Shown in pieces: positions 25,501 through 36,510 of a stretch of 64,000 nt of DNA. This DNA comes from Microstegium vimineum (Eukaryota; Streptophyta; Magnoliopsida; Poales; Poaceae). Under the pieces are notes generated by a model. It searched no databases, was not told where the DNA came from, and saw only the letters and a list, made by a program, of their open reading frames with translations. Position 1 is the stretch's first letter, and the number at the start of each line of letters is the position of its first letter. The translations under genes were made by a program, and so were the position numbers. The stretch covers positions 55,338,748 to 55,402,747 of the forward strand of contig CM039132.1 in NCBI GenBank assembly GCA_022036555.1. Direction: 5' to 3'.

Positions 25501-26377
25501 CCCCCTCCCCCCTCAGGGGGGGGGCTTTCGCAGTTTTTATTTTGTTTTACCGATCACAAACTTTTCTCGGCCTTTTCTTATTACTTCGCCAAAAATTTTT
25601 GGCAGTGGGTCTCTGCATCCAAAAAACCCCAAACCCCCCAACTTTGTCCGATGCCCCCCAAATTCATCAAAACGGGCTGGTTCTCCCCCCTGCTGCACCA
25701 AAAAGAAAGCCTGGGCGATCCACCCAGCCACCCAGCCCAACAGCAGAGCCCCTCAGCCCCTACCCCCCGATATCCCGGGGCATGTCCTCGATCAGGGGAA
25801 AACACCCCTTGCGCAACGGGAGGCGTGGGGTCGGCACCCTACCGACTGAAAAATTCCCCCCAAAGGGGCGGCACACCGCCCAGGACCCCCCCACGCAGAA
25901 GCACCCCCCAAAAGCCGCCAAAAAGGGACCAAACCATCCTCTACAGAGGTAAAATTTCGGCAACTGCCCGTTTCCGGTGAGGCGGTACCCCTGACATGTC
26001 AAGTCCTGGCAAGAAAACGCATAAGATGGTAACGGTTACCTAAAAAATTTATAGTTAACCTTTCATCGGACATCTTAACTTATTCCCTTTCGGCCCCCAA
26101 ATTTCCCCCGAACCTATTTTTTGGCTAACCTTGGGGGAGGCGAAAACCAAGAACCCCCGCTACAACCTTGTTCCCTTCCCATTAACATTCCCCAGAGGAC
26201 AAGGATAAAAAACCCCCCCAATTTATCGGTAGGGTCAAATCCAAGCTTGAAAAACCGCTTTTTTTGCAACAAACACATTTTCTTGCCAAGTTCAACCGCA
26301 AAGGGCAGCTTTAAAAAAAAAACATCCCAAGGCCACATGCTCCGATTTAAAACCCCTTGCCACCTTCTAGGGTTCTC
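25501..26377. other. Tat element, Pro-rich low-complexity stretch and downstream spacer
   Basis: C- and A-homopolymers dominate (many CCCC and AAAA runs). Plus-strand frames are Pro/Lys-rich and may be the C-terminus of the antisense ORF. The part next to 26378 is the likely end of pol. No firm feature can be called. Confidence 0.35.
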
Positions 26378-26912
26378 TTAAATTTTGCTTTTGATAAGTT
26401 TGATAACTCCCTTATTAGTTGTTTCAGCCAAAACCGTTAGCTTGAGATAATAAGGAAAAGAGTTTAATACCTTGCCCCCTTTTATTAGTAGCAAATTCTC
26501 AATTTTCCCGATTGAACGGGTTCCTGATGGGTAGTATAGTTTGGGGAATCCAAAATGGGAAAACAATATTTTTCTTTTACAAAACCACCTGTTTGTCGAT
26601 GTCCCTTTTTTAAAAGGGAAGGGCTTAACCCACGTGAAGAATGGGTAGCAACGAGTAAAAAATTTATCCCCTTTACTTGATGGCGGATAAATCTGGCCGA
26701 TGGAAAACAATAGCCCATCCTCTGAACAGCCCAAAGGTTGATTTAGGATTTTTTGCCGACGCGGGGCCCTCTGGGCATTCCAAACCCGACAATCTTGGGA
26801 CCTTTAAAAATACTTGAAAAAATCCGAGAATTGTCGGGGCCCAATAATATCCATTTTTGCTGATCATCCACTTCTTTTGATGCCGATTGATGCGCTCCAC
26901 ACACACCCTCAT
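26378..26912 (-). pseudogene. Integrase of the Tat-like Gypsy (frames broken)
   Basis: Minus-strand frames give HQKKWMISKNGYYWAPTIL, then FRGWAIVF, then GQIYPPSSKGDKF, and finally PYYLKLTVLAETTNKGVIKL. These match in order the Gypsy integrase landmarks of the Tat group: GYYWP of the zinc-binding region, the first catalytic D region, PPSSKG, and the catalytic-E region whose usual form contains NGQAE. At least three frame changes are needed, most easily explained by homopolymer errors. Confidence 0.7.
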
Positions 26913-27559
26913 GGATCTCGCCCATCATTCATTTGATTCCTCCTTCCAAAAGGGTTTTTAGCAAAACTCCTCAAACATTGATAATACAATTCACTCAAAG
27001 GGTACATACTTGGGGCTTGGAACCTTAACTTTTTCAAAACCTTTTGGACGGATCCTTAAAAATCGACATTTCCCTTTTCTAATCACACAACCCTTTTTGT
27101 GTCATGACTTCTTTAACGGTGATACCCTAACATTCTTGCCAACTGATTGGTCTCATTATGCAACCTGGGAAAATGCTCAAGACGGGACTCCTTTTAATTT
27201 TTTAAAAATACAAACCCACCTTTCTGGGTGCAATTAAAACTTCCTCTGGCTTCATTGTCCCAAACAAATTGGGGTTTAAATTTCCAACAAGAATCACCGA
27301 AGATCTCAACAGCATCGGCACGTACCTCCCTGATAATTCCAACCCTTTTGCAGATCCGGGGACCAGCCTGATTGTTCGTTTGGGGCAACAATCGGGAAAA
27401 AGAATCTCATACTTCCGTCCTCGGGGGAAATTTAAGAGAAAAACCGATACCTGCTCCCTCCTTGCACGTGGATCCATGAAGAACAAATCCCGGGCAAACT
27501 CTTCAAGGGTTACCACATTGCAATGCGGTAACAAAATCGGCCATTTTCCCAACCTTTAA

Positions 27560-28870
27560 AAGCCCCTTTGCCGATTCATACCTTTGGTCAAACTCTGAAA
27601 GTGCCAAATCCATTTAAAACGTTCTTCCACTTAATATCGGCATTTAACATATACTTGACCACATCATCTTTGCAGATAACAGTGCATTCAACTGACAATA
27701 AAAAATTCCTCAATTTGAGCAAAAAAATTAAACAAAGCACAACTCTCTATGGCCGAATACCTGGTCTCGCATCCCCTAAACCTTATGCTCAAAAAAGTAT
27801 TAAATTTCACTTTTTTCCCTTTAAATTTTTGAAATTAAGGGTGATCCGTAACACCGTCATCGGGAGACAAATACAATTTGAAAGACTTCCCCGGTTGAGG
27901 GGCAACCAATACTGGAGGGTTTTCCCAAAAAATTTTTTGATCCCCTCCAAAGGGTAAATGTTGTTCCTCTTTCCCCTGAAACTCTTGAGGGTTTCGCTTT
28001 AAAAAAAGGACTAAAGATTTTAAACTTACCAATAGATTGGAAAAAATCTTTTGATGAAATTAAACTTGCCGCAAAGATTGAACTCATTTTTTGTAGGAGC
28101 AACCCCTTGTTGATTTTCCAATGTTTTTTTTGCCCCTCTCAAAGCTCTTTGATGCAACAATGAAACCCAGAAACGACCTGCCCATAGCCAAATAACTTTT
28201 TGGATTCATCTTTAGCCCTGCTCCCTTGTGCATTCCAGGGTTTTTTGCAAATCGGGAAGATGCTTCTCAAAACTCCCGGGTTTAACCCCCACATATCAAT
28301 AAATTTCGACTATCGTTCCCATTTCTTTTGAAAAGGGGAAAATTTTTGCTCCTAATAAGTAAAGGGATTTTCAAGCCAAAAGTCAGACAACCCTTCAATA
28401 AACCGAATGACCTGGGCATCTGAAAGTAGTCTTTTATATGTCTTCTTCAGCATGAATACTGATTATATCACATTACCACCATGAAGCTAATAATTTATGA
28501 AGTAAACCTAAAACAGCAATCGGGAAAGGGTCGGGGAACCATCCCTCGGGTACCTTTTTGAGATTCCCAAAATCAATACAAAACGAAGTTTCCATTTTTT
28601 TATACCAGGAACCACATTAGAAATCCAATGGGATATCGACAGCCGAATAAATCCCGCTTTTAATTAATTTGTAAAATTTCAGCCTTAAAATTTGGGCAAA
28701 AACCCAGGATTGCTCGCGCGCAGGTTGCCATGTGGTTGGAATCCCCACTTAAAGGGTAACCGAAGTTCGAATATCGATCGGTCTAAACCCGACACTCGTA
28801 TTTCCCAACGAAACAATCTTTTTTTTCCTTTAATAAATCGGTTAACTGTTTTTTAAAAATTTGGGAATTA
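27560..28870 (-). pseudogene. Reverse transcriptase/RNase H region of the Tat-like Gypsy (frames broken)
   Basis: Minus-strand reading across 28870-28620 yields pieces like GLDRSI, ELRLPFKWGFQP and NPGFLPKFKAEI, matching the RT N-terminal pattern (M-P-G-L, H-R-L-P, P-G-F-x-P) of Tat elements. Further down, pieces like VIRFIEGLSDF and DDVVKYMLNADIKWK (about 27650) fit the RT end and RNase H. No single frame is open for more than about 100 codons. A catalytic YxDD box could not be read with confidence. Confidence 0.5.
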
Positions 28871-30090
28871 ACTTACACTAATAAAAGTAGGCCTATGTTT
28901 ACTACCATCGCCGTGTCTATCTCTATTAAATCATCGGCGGACGTGAACCTTGTCCCAAATTTTTCCCTCATAGCGAACCATTCCCTTAAATTTTCTTTAG
29001 GACCGACTGCTTGGGTCGGTGTATTGCGGGAATCGGGAACCTTGGAACTCTGTGTCCCAAGCCTCACCAATTTCATCTGGTTTTTCTCATAATATCCGAT
29101 TTTGCCGGAGCAACGATCGATGAGGCTTCACTTCGGGCGACTTTAATCTTTTCTCCGACCCCCTGCACAGGCTTTGATGCATGGTGGAAGGAATACGCAA
29201 TTTGGGGTGGGTCCAATCCCCTTTCCCAGGGCAATTTAGGGACCCCTTTGCCATATCACAAAAAAGGTCGTCGGCAAAGTTTTACTGCCGATGGTTAACT
29301 CAACACAACGGGTCCCATGGGCGACACATTGCCTTCAAAATCTTTGAGCTCATGTCCGTTTTGCTAATCTTGGTCGCCTTTTCCCCAAACTTTTCCCGAA
29401 TATGACAATGGGATTATTTTATGACCGGCCACCATCTACCAACATCTTTGTTAAAAGGTTTTTCCATTACCTTCCCTTTAACAAAAAAAGCCCTTTAAGT
29501 TGCCTTTCATCATCGCGGTTTCAAAACAGTGCCATTGGCCCCCGACTAAATTTTGCCCTTCTGCGTTCCCTTTATCATCGCGAAGGGGCCATGAACTCCA
29601 TCAACATTTTACAACCATATTGATTTCTCCCAGGATCCCTACCCCGCGTTTGGGCCCCCATGCTTTTCCCTTGAAGGGTCTTCATTTCATACAAGTCATT
29701 TCGGCGTTTGCGCTGGATCCTCCTTTTCTGAGTCTTTTTTAGACCCCTTGGGACCTTGGGGGAAACTTGGTTTTCCAAAAAGGGCTGGGGCGCCCTTTTT
29801 GCTGCAACGGGAACTCTCCCCATGTTTTGGGTCTCTGGAATATTGCTTTATCAGGGATCTTGCATTGGCCCTCTCCTCAGTCCTCTTTATCCAACCCCTG
29901 CCAAGCCCGTAGTGCACGAGCTTGCCCCCCAGTGGTCATGTGCGTTTTCTTCTCTCTAAGGGGTTGGTACCGGTGCTCGATCATCAAAAAAGGTTTCTTA
30001 CCTGATCGATCGGGGTGTAGTACCCATGCTTCAGGGCGTTATCGATGGGAGGTAACTTGGCCTTCTTTTTCCCAAAAGTGAACAAGAAGG
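28871..30090 (-). pseudogene. gag/protease region of the Tat-like Gypsy (frames broken)
   Basis: By position this should hold gag and protease. A minus-strand piece near 30070-29960 reads GKKKAKLPPIDNALKHGYY, and one near 29860 reads NARSLIKQYSRDPKHGE. Both are plausible gag segments, but I could not find a CCHC knuckle or a clear DSGA. The 5' LTR and primer site expected to the right are missing. Confidence 0.35.
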
Positions 30091-30093
30091 GAA

Positions 30094-30513
30094 CTTCCCC
30101 TATTTCAACTGTTTTCGCTGAGATCTCGAGGGATTTTTCTCCCACAATTTTAGGGTTAACCAAGGGCTAAAAAAAAGGGTTTTAGGATATTTTGACAATG
30201 GCAATACCACCTCCTAAAATCTCCCAGTTCAAGCTACTAATCTCATACCCCCTTTTTGTCGGTCAAAAGGAAAAACAAAACCCCAGCTACTTATGCCCTT
30301 CTCAACCTTATGGCACTAAGAACTAGCTTGTTTTAATTGTATCATCATCCTTTCAAAAACCCAAACGATTTCATCTTAGGGCTGAATATCCCTTAAGCCC
30401 CTTTAATTGTATCAATAATGACCTAAAAACAAATGCTTTGCCTCCAAAAAATACTTAGTCATAGGGCCCAGCCTTGTGTTAATCCCTAAACACAAGGGGG
30501 CCCTGTTCTTCAA
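30094..30513 (-). repeat. 3' LTR of Copia B, second segment
   Basis: From CCCCTATTTCAACTG to TTCTTCA it follows 37770-38213 of the 5' LTR, with many single-base drops and stretched homopolymers. The LTR part corresponding to about 37133-37769 is missing on the Gypsy's right side. It ends at the LTR's inner or outer end, yet no primer or polypurine signals of element B are adjacent. The order on this side is therefore rearranged or misassembled. Confidence 0.65.
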
Positions 30514-31892
30514 AACTCCCCCTTTTAGGTGATTACGACAATACAGCTCGAGTAAAATAAGAGTGAATTTTGATAAGAGAAAAATGATTGAATGAGATGG
30601 CTGGGTAGTGATAAGAAAGAAAAAAGCTGCCTAACCGTTAAGATGAAAGCCAATAATATAATTGGCAAGTACTTGATTTCATAAAGGAATGCTATGCCAA
30701 ACGATCGAGATTTGCCGGAAGAAATATGCAAACCGGGGGCATGATATATTTGGTAAAGGTCCACACTGTCACACAACCTCAAGCCTCAACCATCACCCAA
30801 TTATAAAAATGCATAAAGACGGTAAAAGTGTGCTGTGCGTGGTTAATACCATCAAAGTTCCTATAGCCCCCTGGCTAGCCTTTTCCCAGACCTTTCCCTC
30901 CCCCTTTGGCGCGAAACACCAAAAATGGGGTCGGGGGGCGGAGGGGGGGCTTGTGGGCGGTGAGCCCCTGAAAGCGCCAAGTGGTCTCATCATCGAGTCC
31001 CCCCCCTGGGTTTTGGATGGGAATGAAACGGGCTGGGGGTAAATGACTGGGCTTCTTACCTCGGGATTCTGGAGGAGGGGTGGGTGGGGAAAAAACCGGG
31101 GCCATTTCGCTGCGGAGCCCTGGGAGTTTCGGTATCCGGTTTTGGGCCCATGCACGGACTTTCGACTGGAGATACGGGGGCTGTACTGGGGGTGGTAGTA
31201 ACCAAGTGGCATCATACAATGCAGCTGTGGGTGGGGATACGGCTGGGGAAACCCCACGCTGTGTAGCCTTCAGGAAGCAACTGAGGAATGGTGCGACCAT
31301 TTTCGGTGCAACCCGTTCTGCCCAACCTCTGGGTGCATCTGCTGACCAGTTGGGGGACGCTGCCCTGTAATGTCGCTGAACGACGCGGAGAGATCTCTGG
31401 CAGTAGCACCCATCGGAACAGAGAGCGGCGTGAAACCGGTAGTAAAAGGGGGTGAACTGCTGAGTCGGGCCGAAGGTGTCCAACCACTGTGTGACCTGAG
31501 TCGCCGGGACTGGAACGGGGTGGTCAATCCGGCACCCTGAAGTCCACTGGACTGTACGGCTGGGGGGGGGAGTGATGGCTGTTGGGGCGGAACTCGAAGG
31601 GGCCACTGAAGGGCCAACGGAGGACAACTGAATGTTGTGGTCATTCTAGCTGCCCAACTGACTGAGATGGTTGTGACGAGCTCACATCTGGTCGGGGGTG
31701 CCCCTGGAAACTCAAGAGGAGGGCGTCAGTCCACTTCATCAGTGGGCCATAAAGGCCATGTTCTGCTGCTGAAGCTGCTGAGACTGTAGCTGTAACGCTG
31801 TGGACTCCAACTGCATGGCAAGCATCTTGTCGTTGCATCTCAAAGTGGCGCTCCTCAGACTGCCTTTGCATCTCATCCTGTCTCTGAACGGC
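30514..31892 (-). other. Unassigned sequence inside Copia B, with a Pro/Gln-rich minus-strand reading
   Basis: This stands where the rest of RT and RNase H of element B should be. The minus strand from 31890 reads a Gln/Met/Arg-rich helix-like stretch (MQRQSEERHFEMQRQD, MLAMQLESTALQLQSQQLQQ), then a Pro-rich, Tyr-containing region (30793-31627). I do not recognise the protein. It could be part of a captured transposon or host gene. Quality is poor and frames shift. 30514-30790 is AT-rich with nothing recognisable. Confidence 0.35.
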
Positions 31893-32840
31893 CCCTTTGA
31901 AAGAGTTTCATTTTGTTTATATGAAGCATACGCCAAAAAAGGGTACGGATGGCTTCAAGTCTTGCAACCGGAGCAAAGGTCTCTCCAAATCGAGTCCTTC
32001 TACTTGAGAGAACCCCTTTGCCACCAATCTTTCTTTGTTCCTCACAAACCCCGCCTTGATCATCTTGGCTTGTTCCTAAACACCCACTTGGTGCCAATGA
32101 ATTCTTTCATCCTTTGGCTTCTCTTCAAGTGTCCACACTTGGTTTCCAGGTGAAGTTTTGAGTTCTTCATGCATGCATTCACCCAATCCGGATCCCAAGT
32201 GCTTTGTCAACACTAGTAGGCTCAACAAAGGAAACAAACGAGTGATGTTCAACATAAGATGCAAGGTAGAGCGAGTCATTACTCCCTTTGATGGAAATGC
32301 CTATGAATTGATCATGGGGTGAGCTTGAAGGATAGATGTTGATCTTCTATTTGTCTCTTGAGGAGGGGATGCGGTGCTTCAACATTGCTTGCTTCGCCTC
32401 GGCTTGATCTTGAGGAATGTGAGTGTCCTCTGAGCTTCCTCACTTGATCTTCTTCATCAACTTGAGGCTGTGAGGTTTGGGGAAGGGTCTTGATTTGCTT
32501 CATCTTCAACTTCTTCCACCTCTTGCGGTTGATAGCACCAATTGCATATTCTTCATTGCCTCCCTCAAGGGGTTTTATCCCCTACATCAATATCCTCAAG
32601 CGCTCCTTGGGAGCCATTAGTTTCATCAAACTCCAAGTCATACGTTTCTTCAACTAAGTCGGTGCTTTGTTAAATACACGGTATGCCTTGGATTTAAGTG
32701 AATATCCAACAAGGAAACCAATGTCACAACCGCCATTGGAATTTACCCAAGTGTTGGCACATTTGTAGATGTACACTTTGCAACCAAACACCCGAAAGAA
32801 TGAAATATCTGGTTCTTCCCATTGACAACCATAAAGGGGG
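31893..32840 (-). pseudogene. Copia B pol: integrase-RT linker and start of reverse transcriptase
   Basis: The minus strand from the gap leftwards gives the end of integrase, a Ser/Glu-rich linker (32300-32510), a piece with DPDWVNAC-like residues (about 32200), and FGETFAPVARLEAIRTL (about 31950-32000). The last is the well-known Copia RT motif (ETFAPVARL..IR) that starts the RVT_2 domain. The RT core with YVDD is not reached; sequence changes character near 31893. Several frame changes occur within 900 bases. Confidence 0.75.
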
Positions 32841-32940
32841 NNNNNNNNNNNNNNNNNNNNNNNNNNNNNNNNNNNNNNNNNNNNNNNNNNNNNNNNNNNN
32901 NNNNNNNNNNNNNNNNNNNNNNNNNNNNNNNNNNNNNNNN
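32841..32940. other. Assembly gap (100 N)
   Basis: One hundred N between two contig ends. The 38 bases before it (AATATCTGG...GGGGG) recur right after it at 32941 in a cleaner form, so the ends overlap and the gap length is a placeholder. Confidence 0.95.
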
Positions 32941-34041
32941 AATATCTGGCTTCTTCCCATTGACAAGCTCATAGGGGGTCTTCTTTAATAGCCTTTGGAC
33001 GAAGAGACGGTTTGCCGCATAGCAAGCGGTGTTGATTGCCTCCGCCCAAAACTTCTCTGGAGTGTTGTACTCATCAAGCATAGACCTTGCTAGAGTTATG
33101 AGCGTCCGGTTCTTCCTCTCTACAACACCATTTTGTTGTGGAGTATATGTGGCGGACACCTCATGCTTGATCCCCACTTCATCACAATAATCTTCAATCT
33201 TTGTGTTCACAAATTCGGTGCCACTGTCACTTCTAATCTTCTTGATCTTCACATCAAATTCATTTTTAGCTCTTGTAGCAAACTTCTTGAAGATGCCTTG
33301 TGTCTCTCCCTTGTCTTGAAGAAAGAACACCCGAGTGTATCGAGAGTAGTCATCCACTACCACCAAGCAATAGAGATTTCCTCCAAGACTAGCATAGGTG
33401 GTAGGGCCAAATAGATCCATGTGTAGCAACTCTAGGACTCTTGAGGTTGACATGAAAGCTTTGGTTGGATGAGTGTTTGCCACTTGCTTGCCGGCTTGAC
33501 ATGCACTACAAAGTTTGTCCTTCTCAAACACCACATCATTGATTCCTCTAACCATTTCCTTCTTGACAAGCTTCTTCAAGGTTAACATGCCCACATGTGC
33601 TAATCTTCTATGCCATAGCCAAACCAAAGAATTCTTGGAGAATAGACAAGTTTGCATGTTAGCTTCATTTGAAGTGAAGTCCACTAAGTCGAGGTTGTTG
33701 TGCCAGAACCCTTTGAATATCATTGATGAATCTTCAATCTTGATCACAATCACCTCATTTGGAGTGAAGAGACATTGAAACCCGAGATCACAAAGTTGAC
33801 CGACCGATAGCAAATTCAAGCTCAAAGATTGTACTAGCAAGAAATTTGAAATTGATTGATCTTGGGAGATAGCCACTTTGCCTAAGCCTTGAACTTTGCC
33901 CTTTGAATTATCCCCAAAAGTAATCTTGTCTTGATTTGCATAATCCTCATCATGTGTGGTGAACATCCGGGGGTCGCCGGTCATGTGTTGGGTGCAATCA
34001 CTATCAATTACCCAATGGATCCCACCGGTCTTGTAGTTCAC
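32941..34041 (-). CDS. Copia B pol: protease and integrase
   Basis: The minus-strand frame is open from 34041 to the gap. Protease-like start: HWVIDSDCTQHMTGD; the family's usual active-site Asp-Ser-Gly reads D-S-D here, so the protease may be dead. The GAG-pre-integrase zinc finger follows: HRRLAHVG, then CSACQAGK. The integrase core has D in HMDLFGPT, D in IRSDSGTEF and E in QQNGVVERKNRTL, an intact D,D,E set. The end of gag at 34155 and this frame are separated by stops, as between gag and pol in many Sireviruses. Integrase would insert the DNA copy of the element into chromosomes. Confidence 0.85.
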
Positions 34042-34154
34042 CTACACACAAGCAACTTGGAGTTAAGCTTGTTGTTTGGGAACCCCCTTAGTGCGGGGCC
34101 CCATTGCCTTGTCAACCAACTCCTTAGCAACCCAAAGAACCCTAGGCTTGTTCT

Positions 34155-36458
34155 TCATTGGTGGTCCAAGGAACACCACAAGTGGTATACCTTGGAATCT
34201 TTGTTGATGACATAGTGAGCATCATGAGAAAATGGCCTAGTGTGCTTGGGCAAGGTCTTGGGAAGTGGAGTCTTGCATTGAAACTCAAAGTGACCAATTT
34301 GTCCACATCCAAAGCACCTCTTAGGCTTGGGCTTTGGCTTCTCTTGATTGTAGCCATTGTACTTGTTCTTGTAATAGTTCTTGGCTTCAATCTTGACCTT
34401 GGCCTTCATCACTTGGTTTTCCTTGAACCCAATACCGGTCTTGTCATTCTTCATGACGGTACTCATTAGAAGCTCACTTTGGAGATTGTGGCCCTTGGTG
34501 AATTTTTCAAGGCCACTTGTAAGCTTGGTCTTGCCATTCTTGAGCTTGGCAATTTCTTCTCTAAGAGAGTTGATCAAAGTGATAGCATCTTTGTCTTCTT
34601 CTTGAGCCGGCTTGATGGTGAAGGACTTGTTTTCCTTGAGGTTGATTAGCTCTTCGTTGAGCCTTGAGTTCTCTTCCCTCATCTTCATATAATCATCATA
34701 CTTGTTGGCTTCTACAATTCTCTTGCCCTTGCACTTAGCACTTTGCTCAAGAGCCACATCATCAAGCTCGATTTCACAAGAGGTAGCACTTGCACACTTA
34801 GCACACGGGTTAGTAAGAACATGTGTAAGATCTTGAGTAAGCAATTCATTTTCTACCACTAGTGTGTCATAATCACTTTTCACTTGGTTGTAGTCATCTT
34901 TTAGCAAGTTATACCTTGTGTGGAGCTCTTGGGATGACCTCTCAAGCTTATCATGTTTCTCATTTGCTTGTTTAAGAGAGGCTTTGAGCTCCCTAGTGCT
35001 AGATGTGAGAGAATTAATCTCAAGCTTCAAATCATCATTAGCACTAGACAAGGTGTCAAGCTTATCATGCAAGTTTTCTTTGATCTCGAGAAGTTTGTCA
35101 TTTTTACTCTTGTACTTCCTTATGATGCTGGCGTACTTGTTGCAAATTTTAATTAGTTCATCATAGGAAGGTGCTTCTTCATCGTCACTATCATCACTAG
35201 AGAGGTCATCACCATCATCCTCTTTTTGTACCTTCTTGTCACCTTTAGCCATAAGGCATAGGTGTGTAGAGGATGAGCCCGACGATGAAGGAGGAGGTGG
35301 CGGTGGAATAGAAGAACCAATCACCAATGCGGCCACCTTCTCTTCTTCACTCTCATCATCGGAGGAGTCACTTGAATCATCAATATCGGTGAGCCAATCA
35401 CCCACAATGTAAGCCTTGCCATCCTTCTTCTTCTTGTGGAAGTTGAAGTTCTTCTTCTTCTTGTATGGCTTGTCTTGCTTCTTGTCATCATCACTTGAGT
35501 CATCATTGCCGCCCTTGTTCTTCTTGAAGTTCTTGAACTTGTTGTTTTTGAACTTGTCTTTCTTCTCTTCGGGGCAAGCATGAGCTAGATGACCAAGAGT
35601 GCCGCAATTGTAGCACTTCATTTGAGAGATTGGCTTCCTTGAAGAGCTTGTGAAGAATTTCTTCTTCTTTGAGTCAAACTTGACTCCATTCTTGTTTAGC
35701 CTCTTCAACATCTTGGTGGTCTTCTTCACCATAAGAGCGATATTGTCTTCGTCATCATCATCACTTGCGCTCTCAATGACATATTGAATCTTGCACTTCT
35801 CCTTAGAAGATGCCTTGAGAGCCAAGTCCTTCTTCTCCTCCTTCTCTTTCTTCTTGGAGGAGGATGGACTTCCATCATTGATCTTCATGTACATCTCATG
35901 AGCATTGATCTTGCCCAACACTTGTGTTGGTGTAGTTACGGAGAGATCGCCTTGATGAAGGACCATGACGATGTGGCTATACTTGTCTATTGGTAGGACA
36001 CAAAGTATCTTGCGCACCACATCGGCCGGTGTCATTTGGGAGAGCCCAAGGCCATTCAACTCCTCTACAAGCACATTCAAGCGAGAGTACATTTCATTAG
36101 CATTTTCATGAGATAGCATGGTGAAAGCATTTAACTTAGCAATGATGAGGTGATAACGCTTTTCTCTTTCACATTTGGTGCCCTCGTGTAGAGTGCAAAT
36201 GTTTGTCCAAATTTCATGTGCGGTTTTGCAATTTCGCACACGGTTGAACACATCCTTGCAAATGCCACGGAAAAGAATGTTCTTTGCCTTGGCATTGTTC
36301 TTCTCAAAGTAGGGATCCTCGGCGAACACCATTTCGCCTATGGTGGCGGCTTTGTTAACGCCGACATCCACTGCCTCAAGGTAGGCCTCCATCCGCACTT
36401 TCCAATAAGGAAAGTCATCCCCATCAAACATGGGTGGCGGTCCATCCCCATGGGACAT
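34155..36458 (-). CDS. Copia B gag, 767 codons, with coiled coil and two zinc knuckles
   Basis: Open from ATG at 36458. Residues 1-210 are the UBN2-type Copia gag fold (W-K near 19, then EIWTNICTLHEG and MYSRLNVLVEELNGLG). A basic stretch is followed by a first CCHC knuckle, CYNCGTLGHLAHAC (about 280-293), then a Lys/Asp-rich low-complexity region and a long heptad-type coiled coil (about 440-570). A second knuckle, CFGCGQIGHFEFQC, lies at about 714-727. The length and coiled coil fit Sirevirus gag. It should assemble the particle and bind element RNA. It is the longest intact retroelement protein in the window, and base quality is good here. Confidence 0.88.
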   Translation of the reverse strand: MSHGDGPPPMFDGDDFPYWKVRMEAYLEAVDVGVNKAATIGEMVFAEDPYFEKNNAKAKNILFRGICKDVFNRVRNCKTAHEIWTNICTLHEGTKCEREKRYHLIIAKLNAFTMLSHENANEMYSRLNVLVEELNGLGLSQMTPADVVRKILCVLPIDKYSHIVMVLHQGDLSVTTPTQVLGKINAHEMYMKINDGSPSSSKKKEKEEKKDLALKASSKEKCKIQYVIESASDDDDEDNIALMVKKTTKMLKRLNKNGVKFDSKKKKFFTSSSRKPISQMKCYNCGTLGHLAHACPEEKKDKFKNNKFKNFKKNKGGNDDSSDDDKKQDKPYKKKKNFNFHKKKKDGKAYIVGDWLTDIDDSSDSSDDESEEEKVAALVIGSSIPPPPPPSSSGSSSTHLCLMAKGDKKVQKEDDGDDLSSDDSDDEEAPSYDELIKICNKYASIIRKYKSKNDKLLEIKENLHDKLDTLSSANDDLKLEINSLTSSTRELKASLKQANEKHDKLERSSQELHTRYNLLKDDYNQVKSDYDTLVVENELLTQDLTHVLTNPCAKCASATSCEIELDDVALEQSAKCKGKRIVEANKYDDYMKMREENSRLNEELINLKENKSFTIKPAQEEDKDAITLINSLREEIAKLKNGKTKLTSGLEKFTKGHNLQSELLMSTVMKNDKTGIGFKENQVMKAKVKIEAKNYYKNKYNGYNQEKPKPKPKRCFGCGQIGHFEFQCKTPLPKTLPKHTRPFSHDAHYVINKDSKVYHLWCSLDHQ

Positions 36459-36496
36459 CTTTCTCTAGGTGGTGAAGCCTAATTTAGAGCAACAAG

Positions 36497-36508
36497 GCTC
36501 TGATACCA
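36497..36508 (-). other. Primer-binding site of Copia B
   Basis: Minus strand TGGTATCAGAGC, complementary to initiator Met-tRNA, two bases from the LTR edge at 36511. Confidence 0.9.
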
Positions 36509-36510
36509 AT

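Larger units (their letters stand above)
22291..30090 (-). mobile_element. Tat-lineage Gypsy element nested in the Copia B LTR (5' end missing)
   Basis: The left edge is a TGTTGACAC LTR, which on the minus strand is the 3' LTR. Next to it is a minus-strand polypurine tract. Moving right, minus-strand integrase (26.4-26.9 kb), RNase H/RT (27.6-28.9 kb) and gag-like residues (up to about 30.05 kb) appear in reverse order, the Ty3/Gypsy order for a minus-strand element. A plus-strand coding stretch lies between integrase and LTR, where many Tat elements carry an antisense extra ORF. No second LTR is seen before Copia LTR sequence returns near 30094. Base quality is poor throughout. Confidence 0.7.
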